Shown here in pieces: positions 1 to 8,691 of a DNA stretch of 64,000 nt. A program made the translations under genes and the position numbers. Source of the stretch: Duganella radicis (lineage in GTDB: Bacteria; Pseudomonadota; Gammaproteobacteria; Burkholderiales; Burkholderiaceae_D); the NCBI RefSeq assembly GCF_009720825.1, contig NZ_WNKY01000001.1, positions 372,001 through 436,000 on the forward strand, in the 5' to 3' direction. Each line of letters starts with the position of its first letter. Positions within the stretch are counted from its first letter, which is position 1. The notes under the pieces were generated by a model. It did no database searches and was not told the origin of the DNA. It saw nothing but the letters and a program-made list of their open reading frames with translations.

Positions 1-1058
1 AGCGCCGGCCAGCCGGGCTGGTCCGCGCTGGCCAGCGCCACGCCGACGCTGACGGTGAAGCGCAAGGGGCCGGCCGGGGTCTCGATCGCCAGCGCCGCCA
101 GGGCCAGGCGCAGGCGCTCGGCGCAGGCCAGCGCCTCGGCCCGCGCGGTTTCCGGCAAAATGCACACGAACTCCTCGCCGCCATAGCGGCCGAAATGGTC
201 GACGCCGCGCAGGGTGTCCTGGCAGGTGCGCGCCAGCGCCCGCAGGACCTGGTCGCCGACGTCGTGGCCGTAGTTGTCGTTGACCCGCTTGAAGTGGTCG
301 ATGTCCAGCATGGCCACCGCCAGCGGCCGTCCGTGGCGCAAGGCCAGCGTCAGCTCGCGCTCGCCCATCTGGTCCAGATAGGCGCGGTTGCAGGCGCCGG
401 TCAGGCCGTCGTGGCGCGCGCTGTGCAGCAATTCCCGCTCCAGCAGGAAGGCGCGCCGGTGGAAGGAGCGGATGATCAGCATGACCGCCGTGGCCAGCGC
501 CATCGCCAGCAGATATTGCATCAGGCCGCTCAGATAGGTGAACGGCGGCAGCCGCCAGGCGCCCAGCGCGAGGTACAGCGCGAACGGCAGACTGAACAGC
601 GAGAGCAGGATGCGCGGGCGCAAGGTCATGACGGCCGCCATGGCCACGCAGGCGGTCATGCCGGCCATGCCGTACAGCACGCCACCATCCAGCACGAAGC
701 AGGCCAGCACCACCGCGCCGCAATGGCTCCAGTACAGAAGCAGGCAGCGCAGGCCGGGATGCCAGTGCGTGTTCCACAGGGCGGGGGCGCCGGCCAGCAC
801 CAGGGTCAGGCGTAAAGTCAGGCTGAGCAGATAATGGGAACGGTCGAGCAGCGCGTCCCAGATGCCGAACAGCACCACCAGCGCGCCGAACAGGGCGCCC
901 AGCGGCGGCAGCCAGCGCGCGACGTCGCCGTCGTGCCGCGCCAGCATCTCGCGCTCGGCCTGCGGCGGCATGGCCGCCGCGCCGGGTGGTCTATAGCGCC
1001 GGACGGCGCGGCGCAGGATGGCGGCGGCATCGGCCGGTGACGGGGCACGCAGTTTCAT
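1..1058 (-). CDS. GGDEF diguanylate cyclase, membrane-bound (3' end outside window)
   Basis: Makes cyclic di-GMP from two GTP. The minus-strand reading frame opens at the ATG complementary to 1056-1058 (MKLRAPSPADA) and runs off the left edge, giving at least 352 residues. An N-terminal half rich in hydrophobic segments (about residues 50-190, several predicted TM helices) is followed by a GGDEF domain beginning DGLTGACNRAYLD; the active-site loop reads GGEEF at residues 293-297, and DIDHFKRVND is the upstream metal/substrate motif. No PAS or EAL domain is seen in the visible part. The 87 bases between this start and the next gene hold no other ORF. A truncated relative lies at 13.8-14.1 kb. 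The family call is firm; input signal unknown. Confidence 0.9.
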   Translation of the reverse strand, partial: MKLRAPSPADAAAILRRAVRRYRPPGAAAMPPQAEREMLARHDGDVARWLPPLGALFGALVVLFGIWDALLDRSHYLLSLTLRLTLVLAGAPALWNTHWHPGLRCLLLYWSHCGAVVLACFVLDGGVLYGMAGMTACVAMAAVMTLRPRILLSLFSLPFALYLALGAWRLPPFTYLSGLMQYLLAMALATAVMLIIRSFHRRAFLLERELLHSARHDGLTGACNRAYLDQMGERELTLALRHGRPLAVAMLDIDHFKRVNDNYGHDVGDQVLRALARTCQDTLRGVDHFGRYGGEEFVCILPETARAEALACAERLRLALAALAIETPAGPLRFTVSVGVALASADQPGWPA

Positions 1059-1145
1059 TGGTGACTTTCAAATAGATTCTCACCAATTGTAACAACCGCT
1101 TTGGGGAGAAAAACTTGATCTCAGTCAAATTTTCCCCAATCCCCG

Positions 1146-2009
1146 TCAGCTGGCCGGATTCCGTGCCATGACGATCCACGCCGCGCCGTCGATCATCACC
1201 GACCGTTCGCCGGGGAGGCCCGCGAAGGCGGCCCGCGCCGCGACCGAGGCGCGGGCGCGGATGTCGTCGGGCTGATCAGCGAGCGCGCGCGACAGCGGAC
1301 CGACCTCCAGCGCCATCCTCACCGCGTCGTCGATCGCAGCCTCCCGTGTCGCGCCCTCGCCGAACGGGACGGAAGCGTCGAAGGGCGCGATTACGATATC
1401 GGTGAAGCCGGCCGCCGTCAGGATGCGCGCTACCCGGCTGCGGTCGCCGAACGAAAACGGCCCGGGCGCTTCGGGGCCGGGCGGCGCGCTCGGCGGGAGG
1501 ATGCCCTTGATCGCGCCCATCGGCAGGCGCACCCAATCGTTCTCGGCCATGCCGCGCCAGCAGACGAAAGCGACCCGCCCGCCCGGCCGGAGCGCGCGTC
1601 GCATATGGGTGAAGGCCGCCGTCGGATCGTCGAAGAACATGACCCCGAAACGCGAGAACAGGATGTCGAACGCGCCCTCGGGCAGCTCCGCGCTGCCGGC
1701 GTCGGCCAGCTGGAACAGAACCGGCGCATCCTGTGGCGCGAGCGCACGCGCCCGCTCGATCAGCGCTTCGGATATGTCCACGCCCAGCACGTGGCCGCCC
1801 GCGCCGACGCGCGCGGCAAGAGCCAGGCTCGACGATCCGGCGCCGCAGCCGACATCCAGCACGCGCTCGCCTGCGGATGGCGCGGCGGCTTCGATCGCGG
1901 CCTGGCCGAACACCGCCACCATGGCGTCGAGCCGGGCCTGGTTGGCGACCCAGCGCTCCCCGCTCTGGCCGTTCCAGTCGGCGACCTGATAGGCATGTTG
2001 CTCCGTCAT
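1146..2009 (-). CDS. class I SAM-dependent methyltransferase
   Basis: Likely transfers a methyl group from S-adenosylmethionine to an unknown small molecule. Motif I (LDVGCGAG) is at residues 51-58, followed by the acidic motif II (GVDIS) and a post-II region (FDILFSRFGVMFFDD) typical of UbiE/Methyltransf_11-type enzymes. At 287 residues it is of normal length. The gene follows the flavoprotein gene at 2032-2925 by 22 bases on the same strand, so the two probably form an operon facing away from the TetR gene at 3048. Substrate cannot be predicted from sequence. Confidence 0.88.
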   Translation of the reverse strand: MTEQHAYQVADWNGQSGERWVANQARLDAMVAVFGQAAIEAAAPSAGERVLDVGCGAGSSSLALAARVGAGGHVLGVDISEALIERARALAPQDAPVLFQLADAGSAELPEGAFDILFSRFGVMFFDDPTAAFTHMRRALRPGGRVAFVCWRGMAENDWVRLPMGAIKGILPPSAPPGPEAPGPFSFGDRSRVARILTAAGFTDIVIAPFDASVPFGEGATREAAIDDAVRMALEVGPLSRALADQPDDIRARASVAARAAFAGLPGERSVMIDGAAWIVMARNPAS

Positions 2010-2031
2010 GACATCTCCTTGTTCCGACCGC

Positions 2032-2925
2032 TCAAACCAGCATCGATTGCTGGGCGAAGATACCTGCCATCGCGCCCTGCGATGATGCCTGGGTGACCGA
2101 GGGCAGGAAGGGCGTCGTCAGGTCGCCGGCGGCGTAGATGCCGGGCATGCTGGTCTGGCGGCGCTCGTCGACCTGGAGGACGGTGCCGGTGGGCGTATCC
2201 ACCGTGGCCAGGCCCAGTGACGCATGCAGGCTTGCGGATGGCTTGTTGCGCGGCTGGGCGAACAGGATGTCGACCGCGACATGGCGGCCGTTTTCGAGAT
2301 TGACGGTGGCGAGATGGCCCTGATGATGGGCGATCTCGACGATCCTGCCGTCGATAATGGCGACCTTGCGGCGCCCGAGATCGGCCTGGATATCGGGCGG
2401 AATGTCGTGGCCGTCGGCGAAGACAGTCAACTTGTCGGTCCAATCCCCGAACAGTTTGGCGGACTGGTGCGATTGCGGACCGGTCCAGAGCAGGCCCCAG
2501 TGCTGGCCGGCGACCTCAAAGCCGTCGCAATACGGGCAGGGCACGATGGACGTGCCCCAGCTTTCGGCAAAGCCCGGAACATCAGGCATCTGGTCGGTAA
2601 CGCCGTAGCTCAGGATCAGGCGGCGCGCCTGCAGGCACTCGTTATCGTCGGTGACGACCGAGAAATCGTCGATTGCACCGGACACGCTCTCGGCGCGCGC
2701 GTTGACCAGCTTGATCGTTGGATAGCGTGCCAGCTGCTGCCGCGCCTCGGCCAGGATGTCCAGCGGCGGCTTGTGATCGTGGCCGAGCAGACCGTGCGAA
2801 TGGCCGGCGAAGCGGTTGCGCGGCCGGCCGGTATCGAGCACGGTGACCTGGCGGCGGGCGCGGCCGAGTTGCAGAGCAGCGGCGAGGCCGGCAAAGCTGC
2901 CGCCGATGATGATGACGTCATTCAT
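2032..2925 (-). CDS. thioredoxin-reductase-like FAD/NAD(P) oxidoreductase
   Basis: A 297-residue two-dinucleotide-binding-domain flavoprotein. The N-terminal FAD loop reads IIGGSFAGLAAA (residues 6-17), a CPYC redox pair is at 130-133, and the second FAD motif GIYAAGDLTTP is near residue 268. This is the architecture of thioredoxin reductase and of small disulfide-reducing flavoproteins such as HlmI/GliT-like dithiol oxidases. It is first gene of an operon with a methyltransferase and is divergent from a TetR regulator. A pairing of dithiol oxidoreductase and methyltransferase is seen in thiol/dithiolopyrrolone self-protection, but here that is only a possibility; detoxification or general redox roles fit as well. 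Confidence 0.88.
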   Translation of the reverse strand: MNDVIIIGGSFAGLAAALQLGRARRQVTVLDTGRPRNRFAGHSHGLLGHDHKPPLDILAEARQQLARYPTIKLVNARAESVSGAIDDFSVVTDDNECLQARRLILSYGVTDQMPDVPGFAESWGTSIVPCPYCDGFEVAGQHWGLLWTGPQSHQSAKLFGDWTDKLTVFADGHDIPPDIQADLGRRKVAIIDGRIVEIAHHQGHLATVNLENGRHVAVDILFAQPRNKPSASLHASLGLATVDTPTGTVLQVDERRQTSMPGIYAAGDLTTPFLPSVTQASSQGAMAGIFAQQSMLV

Positions 2926-3047
2926 GGCAATGAACTCCGTGTTGTGGATGGAAGGGACACCAAGCTTGGTGCATCGGCTTGCGAATTTTAAATACTGTGT
3001 GGTATCCTAATTCTTGAATATGAATACTGTCAAGTACTGGAATTATC
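2926..3047. promoter_or_regulatory. divergent promoter region of the flavoprotein operon and TetR gene
   Basis: The 122 bases between the two divergent genes contain an imperfect inverted repeat, ATAC-N6-GTAT, inside AATACTGTGTGGTATCC (about 2991-3007), followed by AT-rich sequence with TTCTTGAATATGAATACTG. This is where a TetR-type dimer would be expected to sit. The assignment rests on position and the small inverted repeat only. Confidence 0.4.
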
Positions 3048-3683
3048 GTGACCGAAAATAATCAGGGCCGGCGCGGCCGGCCAGCCAACGAGGCGCTGGG
3101 TCAGACGATCATCGACGCCGCCTACGAACTCTTTGTGGAATTGGGTTTTCAAGCGACCACAATGGACAAGGTCGCCCAGCGGGCGAAGATATCCAAGCTC
3201 AGCATCTATCGGCATTTTGAGAATAAGGAGGCGCTGTTCGGCGCGGCCGTCTCGGCCCGCTGCCACCAGTTCGCGCCACAGGCGCTTTTTGAAGGTGTCG
3301 AGGGTTCGGCCGAAGATCAGCTCATGGCGGTGGGATCATCCTTGCTGCGCACCCTGTTGAACCCGGACGTCAGCGGTGTCGAAACCATGGTCATGGCCGA
3401 CAAGACGAATCAAGCGTTGTTAAGCAAGCGCCATTACGAAGCCGGGCCCGCCCATGTCATCGCCCAAATCGAGGCCCTGCTACGCCGGTTGCACGCAAAG
3501 GCGGTGCTGAACGTTCCCGATCCGCTCCAGTCCGCCCGCCTGTTTGCCGCGCTGTTCAAAGGTTCCGATCTGCTGATTATCGCGCGCTTTGATAAGGCGA
3601 GAGCAGGGGACGACAATGAAATCGAATCCTATTGCCGCTCGGCCGTCGCCATGTTCCTCGCCGCGCACGGTGGCTCGGTATAG
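3048..3683 (+). CDS. TetR/AcrR family transcriptional regulator
   Basis: A 211-residue one-component regulator. The N-terminal TetR_N helix-turn-helix is at about residues 18-64 (IIDAAYELFVELGFQATTMD ... ISKLSIYRHFENKEALF), and the remainder is a helical ligand/dimer domain. RGRRGRPAN before the HTH gives a basic arm typical of the family. It is divergent from the flavoprotein/methyltransferase operon 122 bases away, the usual arrangement for a repressor of its neighbour. A short uncharacterised stretch separates it from the fucosidase gene downstream. Confidence 0.92.
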   Translation: MTENNQGRRGRPANEALGQTIIDAAYELFVELGFQATTMDKVAQRAKISKLSIYRHFENKEALFGAAVSARCHQFAPQALFEGVEGSAEDQLMAVGSSLLRTLLNPDVSGVETMVMADKTNQALLSKRHYEAGPAHVIAQIEALLRRLHAKAVLNVPDPLQSARLFAALFKGSDLLIIARFDKARAGDDNEIESYCRSAVAMFLAAHGGSV

Positions 3684-3823
3684 TGCGCTAACCTGAATCC
3701 ATGCGGATGAGGTTACGAAATTTACCAGTCGCAGAACAAAATTCCTCAAGCCGAGGCACAGTGGCATCCCCTCCGTTAGAATCCCCCGCTTGCGCATCTC
3801 GAAAAAATAATGGAGACAATTCT

Positions 3824-5371
3824 ATGACTATCGGCATCGCGCGATGGGGGATGTTTGGCCTGTTGGCTTGCAGCCTGGGGCAATCGCACGGGGATGATTA
3901 CACCCCGCCGCAACAGCCCGGCCAGTTCAACGCCACCCCCGCATCGCTGAAGCAATACCGCACCCCGGACTGGTTCCGCGACGCCAAATTCGGCATCTGG
4001 TCGCACTGGGGGCCGCAAGCCGTGCCGCGCGCAGGCGATTGGTACGCCCGCAATATGTATCTCGAGGATACGCCCCAGTATCAGCAGCACCTGAAACAGT
4101 ACGGCCATCCATCCAAGTTCGGTTACAAGGACATCATTCCCTTGTGGAAGGCCGAACGCTTCGATCCCGATGCGCTGATGGCGTTGTACGCGAAGGCTGG
4201 CGCCAAGTATTTCGTCAGCATGGGAGTCCACCACGACAATTTCGATTTGTGGAATTCGCGCTACCACAGCTGGAACGCCGTCAACATGGGACCGCACCGC
4301 GATATCGTCGGCGCCTGGCAGCGGGCCGCGCAGAAAGCCGGCTTGCCGTTCGGGGTGTCCGAGCATCTGGGCGCGAGCTTTGGTTGGTTCGCCTCCAGCC
4401 ATGGCCATGACAAGAGCGGGCCCATGGCCGGCGTGCCGTATGACGGCGCCAACCCGGCCAACCAGGAGCTCTATCATTCCGGTAACGAGGCCTATCTGTC
4501 GATGTCAATTTATGGCGACAACTGGTACACCACCGATCAGGCATGGCATCGTGAATGGTTCAGGCGTGTGAGCGATCTGCTCGACACCTATCACCCCGAT
4601 TTGTTGTATTCCGATGGCGGTATTCCGTTCGGCGTGGTCGGCCGCACTCTGCTGGCGAACTATTACAACGCCAACATGGCCGCCCACGGCGGCAAGTTGA
4701 ACGCGGTGTATAACCACAAGGACGGCGGTGAATTCATTGCCGAGGCGGGCGTGCAGGATGTGGAGCGGGGCGTGTTAAAAGGCATCAATCCCTTGCCGTG
4801 GCAAACCGATACCTCCATCGGCGACTGGTTTTATAGCGATGGCTACAAGTACAAATCGACCACCGAGATCATCCACATGCTAGCCGACATCGTCAGCAAG
4901 AACGGCAACTTGCTGCTGAACGTGGTGCAGTATCCGGATGGCAGCTTGCCGCCGGAGTCACGCAAGTTCCTGGACGAGATGGCGGTCTGGATCGGCGTTA
5001 ACGGCGAGGCGATCTACGGCACCCGTCCATGGAAAGTGTTTGGCGAAGGACCGACCGAGGCCGCCACCGGTGCGATGAAGGAGGGCACGGCATACACCCC
5101 TCAGGATATCCGCTTCACCGCCAAGGGCGACGCGGTGTACGCCATCACGCTGGGTGTCCCGGACCGGCAGGTGACGATCCAGTCGCTGGGCAAGCGGGCA
5201 GGCCACATCGCCACGCCGATCCGCGCTGTGTATTTGTTGGGGAACAAGGTGGCGTTGAAATGGACCCAGCGCGACGATGCGCTGGTGGTCGCGCTGCCGC
5301 CGCAGCTGCGGATGGAACACGCTGCGGCACTGAAAATCATGGTCGACCAAGCCCAACTGGCGCCACGCTGA
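3824..5371 (+). CDS. GH29 alpha-L-fucosidase, secreted
   Basis: Hydrolyses terminal alpha-L-fucose, for example from xyloglucan side chains. The reading frame is open from 3701, but the ATG at 3824 is chosen because a GGAG precedes it and it gives a clean signal peptide (MTIGIARWGMFGLLACSLG). The enzyme is then 515 residues, normal for GH29. The catalytic region runs from FRDAKFGIWSHWGPQAVP through GVHHDNFDLW; the likely nucleophile is Asp264 in HPDLLYSDGG. A beta-sandwich C-terminal domain follows. It lies directly upstream of the GH74 xyloglucanase, which supports a role in xyloglucan breakdown. Confidence 0.93.
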   Translation: MTIGIARWGMFGLLACSLGQSHGDDYTPPQQPGQFNATPASLKQYRTPDWFRDAKFGIWSHWGPQAVPRAGDWYARNMYLEDTPQYQQHLKQYGHPSKFGYKDIIPLWKAERFDPDALMALYAKAGAKYFVSMGVHHDNFDLWNSRYHSWNAVNMGPHRDIVGAWQRAAQKAGLPFGVSEHLGASFGWFASSHGHDKSGPMAGVPYDGANPANQELYHSGNEAYLSMSIYGDNWYTTDQAWHREWFRRVSDLLDTYHPDLLYSDGGIPFGVVGRTLLANYYNANMAAHGGKLNAVYNHKDGGEFIAEAGVQDVERGVLKGINPLPWQTDTSIGDWFYSDGYKYKSTTEIIHMLADIVSKNGNLLLNVVQYPDGSLPPESRKFLDEMAVWIGVNGEAIYGTRPWKVFGEGPTEAATGAMKEGTAYTPQDIRFTAKGDAVYAITLGVPDRQVTIQSLGKRAGHIATPIRAVYLLGNKVALKWTQRDDALVVALPPQLRMEHAAALKIMVDQAQLAPR

Positions 5372-5604
5372 TGCGAGCCGGCGAGTTGATTTTCCTCGAC
5401 AACGGCAGCACCAAACTTTCCGTGGTCAAGTTTTGTGGCGACAGCGATATAGTGACATTGGGCCGACGCGCTGAGCATGCGCCCTCGCCGAAATATTGTT
5501 TTGCGCTCTGCTCAATTTCATAATTGACCGCCGCACCCCGACTTCCGAGAATGGTCGCACGCGCGCCTGTGCGCGGGCACATAATGAGAAAGACGCGGGG
5601 AACC

Positions 5605-8091
5605 ATGAAAATCAAACCGATGTTGGCGCTGCTGGTGGCGGCGCTGGGACTGCCATCCGCCGCAGGCGCGGAAAACTATCACTGGGATACGGTGGCGATG
5701 GGCGGCGGCGGCTATGTCTCCGGCCTGATCGCCAGCAAGACCGAGCGTGGCATCATTTACGCCCGCACCGACGTCGGCGGCGCCTACCGCTGGGACGCGC
5801 AAAACACCCGCTGGATTCCGCTGACCGACTGGATCAGCGAAGCCGACAACGGCCTGATGGGCATCGAGTCGCTGGCGGTCGATCCGCGCAGCGCCGCCAA
5901 GGTCTACATGCTGGCCGGCACCAGCTATAACAGCGGCGCCAAATCGGTGGTGCTGCGCTCCAGCGACTACGGCAAGACCTTCGCCCAGACCGAGGTCACC
6001 AGCCAATTCCACATCCACGGCAATGGCATGGGCCGTGGCAACGGCGAAAAGCTGCAGGTCGATCCGGGCAACAGCGATGTGCTGTACGCCGGCAGCCGCG
6101 ACAACGGCCTGTTCCGCAGCGTCGATGCCGGCGCCAGCTGGAACCGGCTGCCCGGGCTGGAGGTGGCCACCACGCCCAACGGCAACGGCATCAGTTTCGT
6201 GCTGCTTGATGCAACCAGCGTGGACGGCGGCGCGGCCCAGCGCATGTTCATCGGCATCTCGCGCTTCGACTCGGTTGGCCCCAACCTGTATTTCAGCTAT
6301 GACGGCGGCGAAAGCTTCGTGCCGGTCGAGGGCGGCCCAACCGGCCTGATGCCGCAACGCGCCGTGCTGTCGCCGGACGGCCTGCTGTACATCACCTACG
6401 CCAACGGCGCTGGCCCACATTCGGCCGACGGCGAGCCGATGGATGCCGGCCAAGTGTGGGAATACGACGCGGTGGGCGGCAACTGGACCAACATCACCCC
6501 GACCATCGAATATGCCCACCCGTACGCCGGCATCGCAATGGACCCGACCAATCCCAAGCGCCTGGTGCTGACCACCACCAATACTTACTGGACCCAGGGC
6601 AAGAGCTACGGCGACCAAATCTTCACCAGCACCGACGCCGGCCGCCACTGGACCAATGTGGTGCGGCGCGGCTTTGAACTGGATCCGATGGGCATTCCCT
6701 GGATCGACAACGGCTACATGATCCAGTGGGCCGGCTCGGTGGAATTCGATCCCTTCAATCCCAAAACCGTGTGGGTCACCTCGGGCAACGGCGTGTTCCG
6801 CACCACCGACATTGACGCCACCACCGGCAAATGGGGCTTCATGGTGCGCGGCATGGAGGAAAGCGGCGCATACGACATCCAGAGCCTGACCGACGGCACG
6901 CTGGTGACGGTGATCGGCGACTTCGACGGCTTCGTCAACACCGATCCCTCGCAATACGGCGTGGAGCACAAGCCGCACATGGGCACCACCACCGGCCTGG
7001 CCGTCGCGGCGCAGGACAACCGTTACCGGGCGCGCGTGGGCAGCGCGCTGTACACCACCAGCGACAGCGGCGCCAACTGGGCCAAGGCGCCAGTGCTCAA
7101 CGGCACGCAGGGTAATGTCGCGCTGTCGGCCAACGGTCTGGTGCTGCTGCACAGCCCGGCTAACTCGGCCACTACCTACCGCTCGACCAACAACGGCGCC
7201 AGCTGGAGCGCGGTCGGCGGCCTTGGCGTCACCAATGCGCGCGTGGTGGCGGATCCGGTCAACCCGAACAAATTCTATGCCTACGACACCACCGGCAAGC
7301 TGATGGCCAGTACCGATGGCGGCGCCTCGTTTGCACTGAAGGGCACGCTGCCATCCAGCGGCTCGGACGTGATCCGCGTGGCGCCGGGGCATGAGGGCGA
7401 CCTGTGGGTGTGCCTGAACAGCCGCGGCCTGACACGCTCGACCGACGGTGGCGCCACCTTCAACAAGATCGGCACCGTCAACCAGTGCACCGCGGTCGGC
7501 TTTGGCAAGGCCGCGCCAGACAGCAACTACCCGACTATCTATATGTTCGGCACGGTCGGCAGCGTGTCCGGCATGATGCGTTCGACCGATGGCGGCGCCA
7601 GCTGGGTGCGCCTGAACGACGACGCCCACCAGTACGGCGGCGCCGCCGCCTCGCATATCGTGACCGGCGACATGAATATCTACGGCCAGGTCTACATGAG
7701 CACCAACGGCCGTGGCGTCGCTTACGGCAAGCCGACCGGGCAGGGCGAAGTGATCGCCACGCCGGTGACCGCCGGACCGCCAGTACGCACTGGCCCGCCC
7801 AACGAATGCCGTTACGATATCGCGACCGCGTGGCAGGGCGGCTATATCGCCAATGTCAGCATCAAGAACAACGGCGCGGCGCCGATCAATGGCTGGTCGG
7901 TCAACTGGAGCTATACCGACAACTCGGTGGTGCAAAGCCTGTGGAATGCCAACCTGACCGGCAGCAGCCCGCATTACTCGGCCTCGGACGTGGGCTGGAA
8001 CGCCTTTATCGCGCCAGGCGCCACCGCCAGCTTTGGCATGGTCGTGGCCGGCTCGGCCATCCCCACCGTCAGCGGTGACGTCTGCAACTAA
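5605..8091 (+). CDS. GH74 xyloglucanase with C-terminal CBM2
   Basis: Endo- or reducing-end-acting xyloglucan hydrolase, secreted. The ATG at 5605 is preferred to upstream in-frame starts because GGGG precedes it and a Sec signal peptide follows (MKIKPMLALLVAALGLPSAA). The mature protein carries the two seven-bladed propeller halves of GH74 with many sialidase/BNR-like repeats (STDGG, SSDYGKTF). The two catalytic acids match Asp56 in RTDVGGAYRWD and Asp439 in IGDFDGF. A linker rich in Pro/Thr/Gly leads to a CBM2 cellulose-binding module at about residues 735-827, bounded by two cysteines. At 828 residues it is typical. It heads the GH74/PEP-CTERM/GH115/GH2 run. Confidence 0.95.
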   Translation: MKIKPMLALLVAALGLPSAAGAENYHWDTVAMGGGGYVSGLIASKTERGIIYARTDVGGAYRWDAQNTRWIPLTDWISEADNGLMGIESLAVDPRSAAKVYMLAGTSYNSGAKSVVLRSSDYGKTFAQTEVTSQFHIHGNGMGRGNGEKLQVDPGNSDVLYAGSRDNGLFRSVDAGASWNRLPGLEVATTPNGNGISFVLLDATSVDGGAAQRMFIGISRFDSVGPNLYFSYDGGESFVPVEGGPTGLMPQRAVLSPDGLLYITYANGAGPHSADGEPMDAGQVWEYDAVGGNWTNITPTIEYAHPYAGIAMDPTNPKRLVLTTTNTYWTQGKSYGDQIFTSTDAGRHWTNVVRRGFELDPMGIPWIDNGYMIQWAGSVEFDPFNPKTVWVTSGNGVFRTTDIDATTGKWGFMVRGMEESGAYDIQSLTDGTLVTVIGDFDGFVNTDPSQYGVEHKPHMGTTTGLAVAAQDNRYRARVGSALYTTSDSGANWAKAPVLNGTQGNVALSANGLVLLHSPANSATTYRSTNNGASWSAVGGLGVTNARVVADPVNPNKFYAYDTTGKLMASTDGGASFALKGTLPSSGSDVIRVAPGHEGDLWVCLNSRGLTRSTDGGATFNKIGTVNQCTAVGFGKAAPDSNYPTIYMFGTVGSVSGMMRSTDGGASWVRLNDDAHQYGGAAASHIVTGDMNIYGQVYMSTNGRGVAYGKPTGQGEVIATPVTAGPPVRTGPPNECRYDIATAWQGGYIANVSIKNNGAAPINGWSVNWSYTDNSVVQSLWNANLTGSSPHYSASDVGWNAFIAPGATASFGMVVAGSAIPTVSGDVCN

Positions 8092-8103
8092 TCGGGACTT
8101 CTC

Positions 8104-8691
8104 ATGAAAAACACATTCAACGCCTTCCTCGCCGCCGCTGCATTGATGCTGGCAGCCCACAGCCACGCCGCCGTGGTCACTTTTGACGACCTGGACGCCG
8201 GCGGCAAGCTGTCGAGCATGTCCAAAAACAACCCTTACGCCGACCTGACCTGGAACAGCAGCTGGTACCTGGGCGTGGACAGCGTGGCCGGCTACAGCAA
8301 CGCGGCGCACTCGGGCCACCAGTTCCTGACCAACGGCTTCGGCGTCAACAACCTGAGCGTCGGCAGCGCCAACGCCTTCGGTTTCAGCGGCGCCTGGTTC
8401 GCCACGCCGGCCACCAACGGCGCCAAGGCGACCTGGATCAACATCACCGCCTATGACGCCGGTAATCACGTCATCGGCAGCACCGGCAACGTCGCCATCA
8501 ATGGCAGCTACAGCTGGGTGGCGGCAAACTTCGCCGGTGTCTCGCGCCTGACGGTCACGCGCGACAAGGGCTGGTTCGTGATGGATGACTTCACCCTGGC
8601 CAGCGCGGTGCCGGAACCCGGCAGCCTGCCGATGCTGGGACTGGGTCTGGCGGTGATTGGCCTGTTGTACCGCCGTCGCGCCGCATCATGA
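8104..8691 (+). CDS. PEP-CTERM sorting domain protein, unknown function
   Basis: A 195-residue exported protein: Sec signal peptide (MKNTFNAFLAAAALMLAAHS), a beta-rich middle beginning VVTFDDLDAG, and a C-terminal PEP-CTERM tail (VPEPGSLPMLGLG, hydrophobic helix, then YRRRAAS). Such tails are recognised by exosortase EpsH/XrtA, so the protein is probably processed and displayed at the surface or in the extracellular matrix. It lies 12 bases after the GH74 stop and overlaps the GH115 start by four bases (ATGA), so it is translated with the xylan/xyloglucan enzymes. Carbohydrate binding is plausible but not shown. Confidence 0.85.
   Translation: MKNTFNAFLAAAALMLAAHSHAAVVTFDDLDAGGKLSSMSKNNPYADLTWNSSWYLGVDSVAGYSNAAHSGHQFLTNGFGVNNLSVGSANAFGFSGAWFATPATNGAKATWINITAYDAGNHVIGSTGNVAINGSYSWVAANFAGVSRLTVTRDKGWFVMDDFTLASAVPEPGSLPMLGLGLAVIGLLYRRRAAS

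Noticed and set aside
5518..8469. 983-codon open frame on the minus strand
   Set aside because: It is antisense to GH74, rich in Ala/Val/Gly/His, lacks any domain pattern or ribosome site, and arises from GC-rich codon bias of the real gene.
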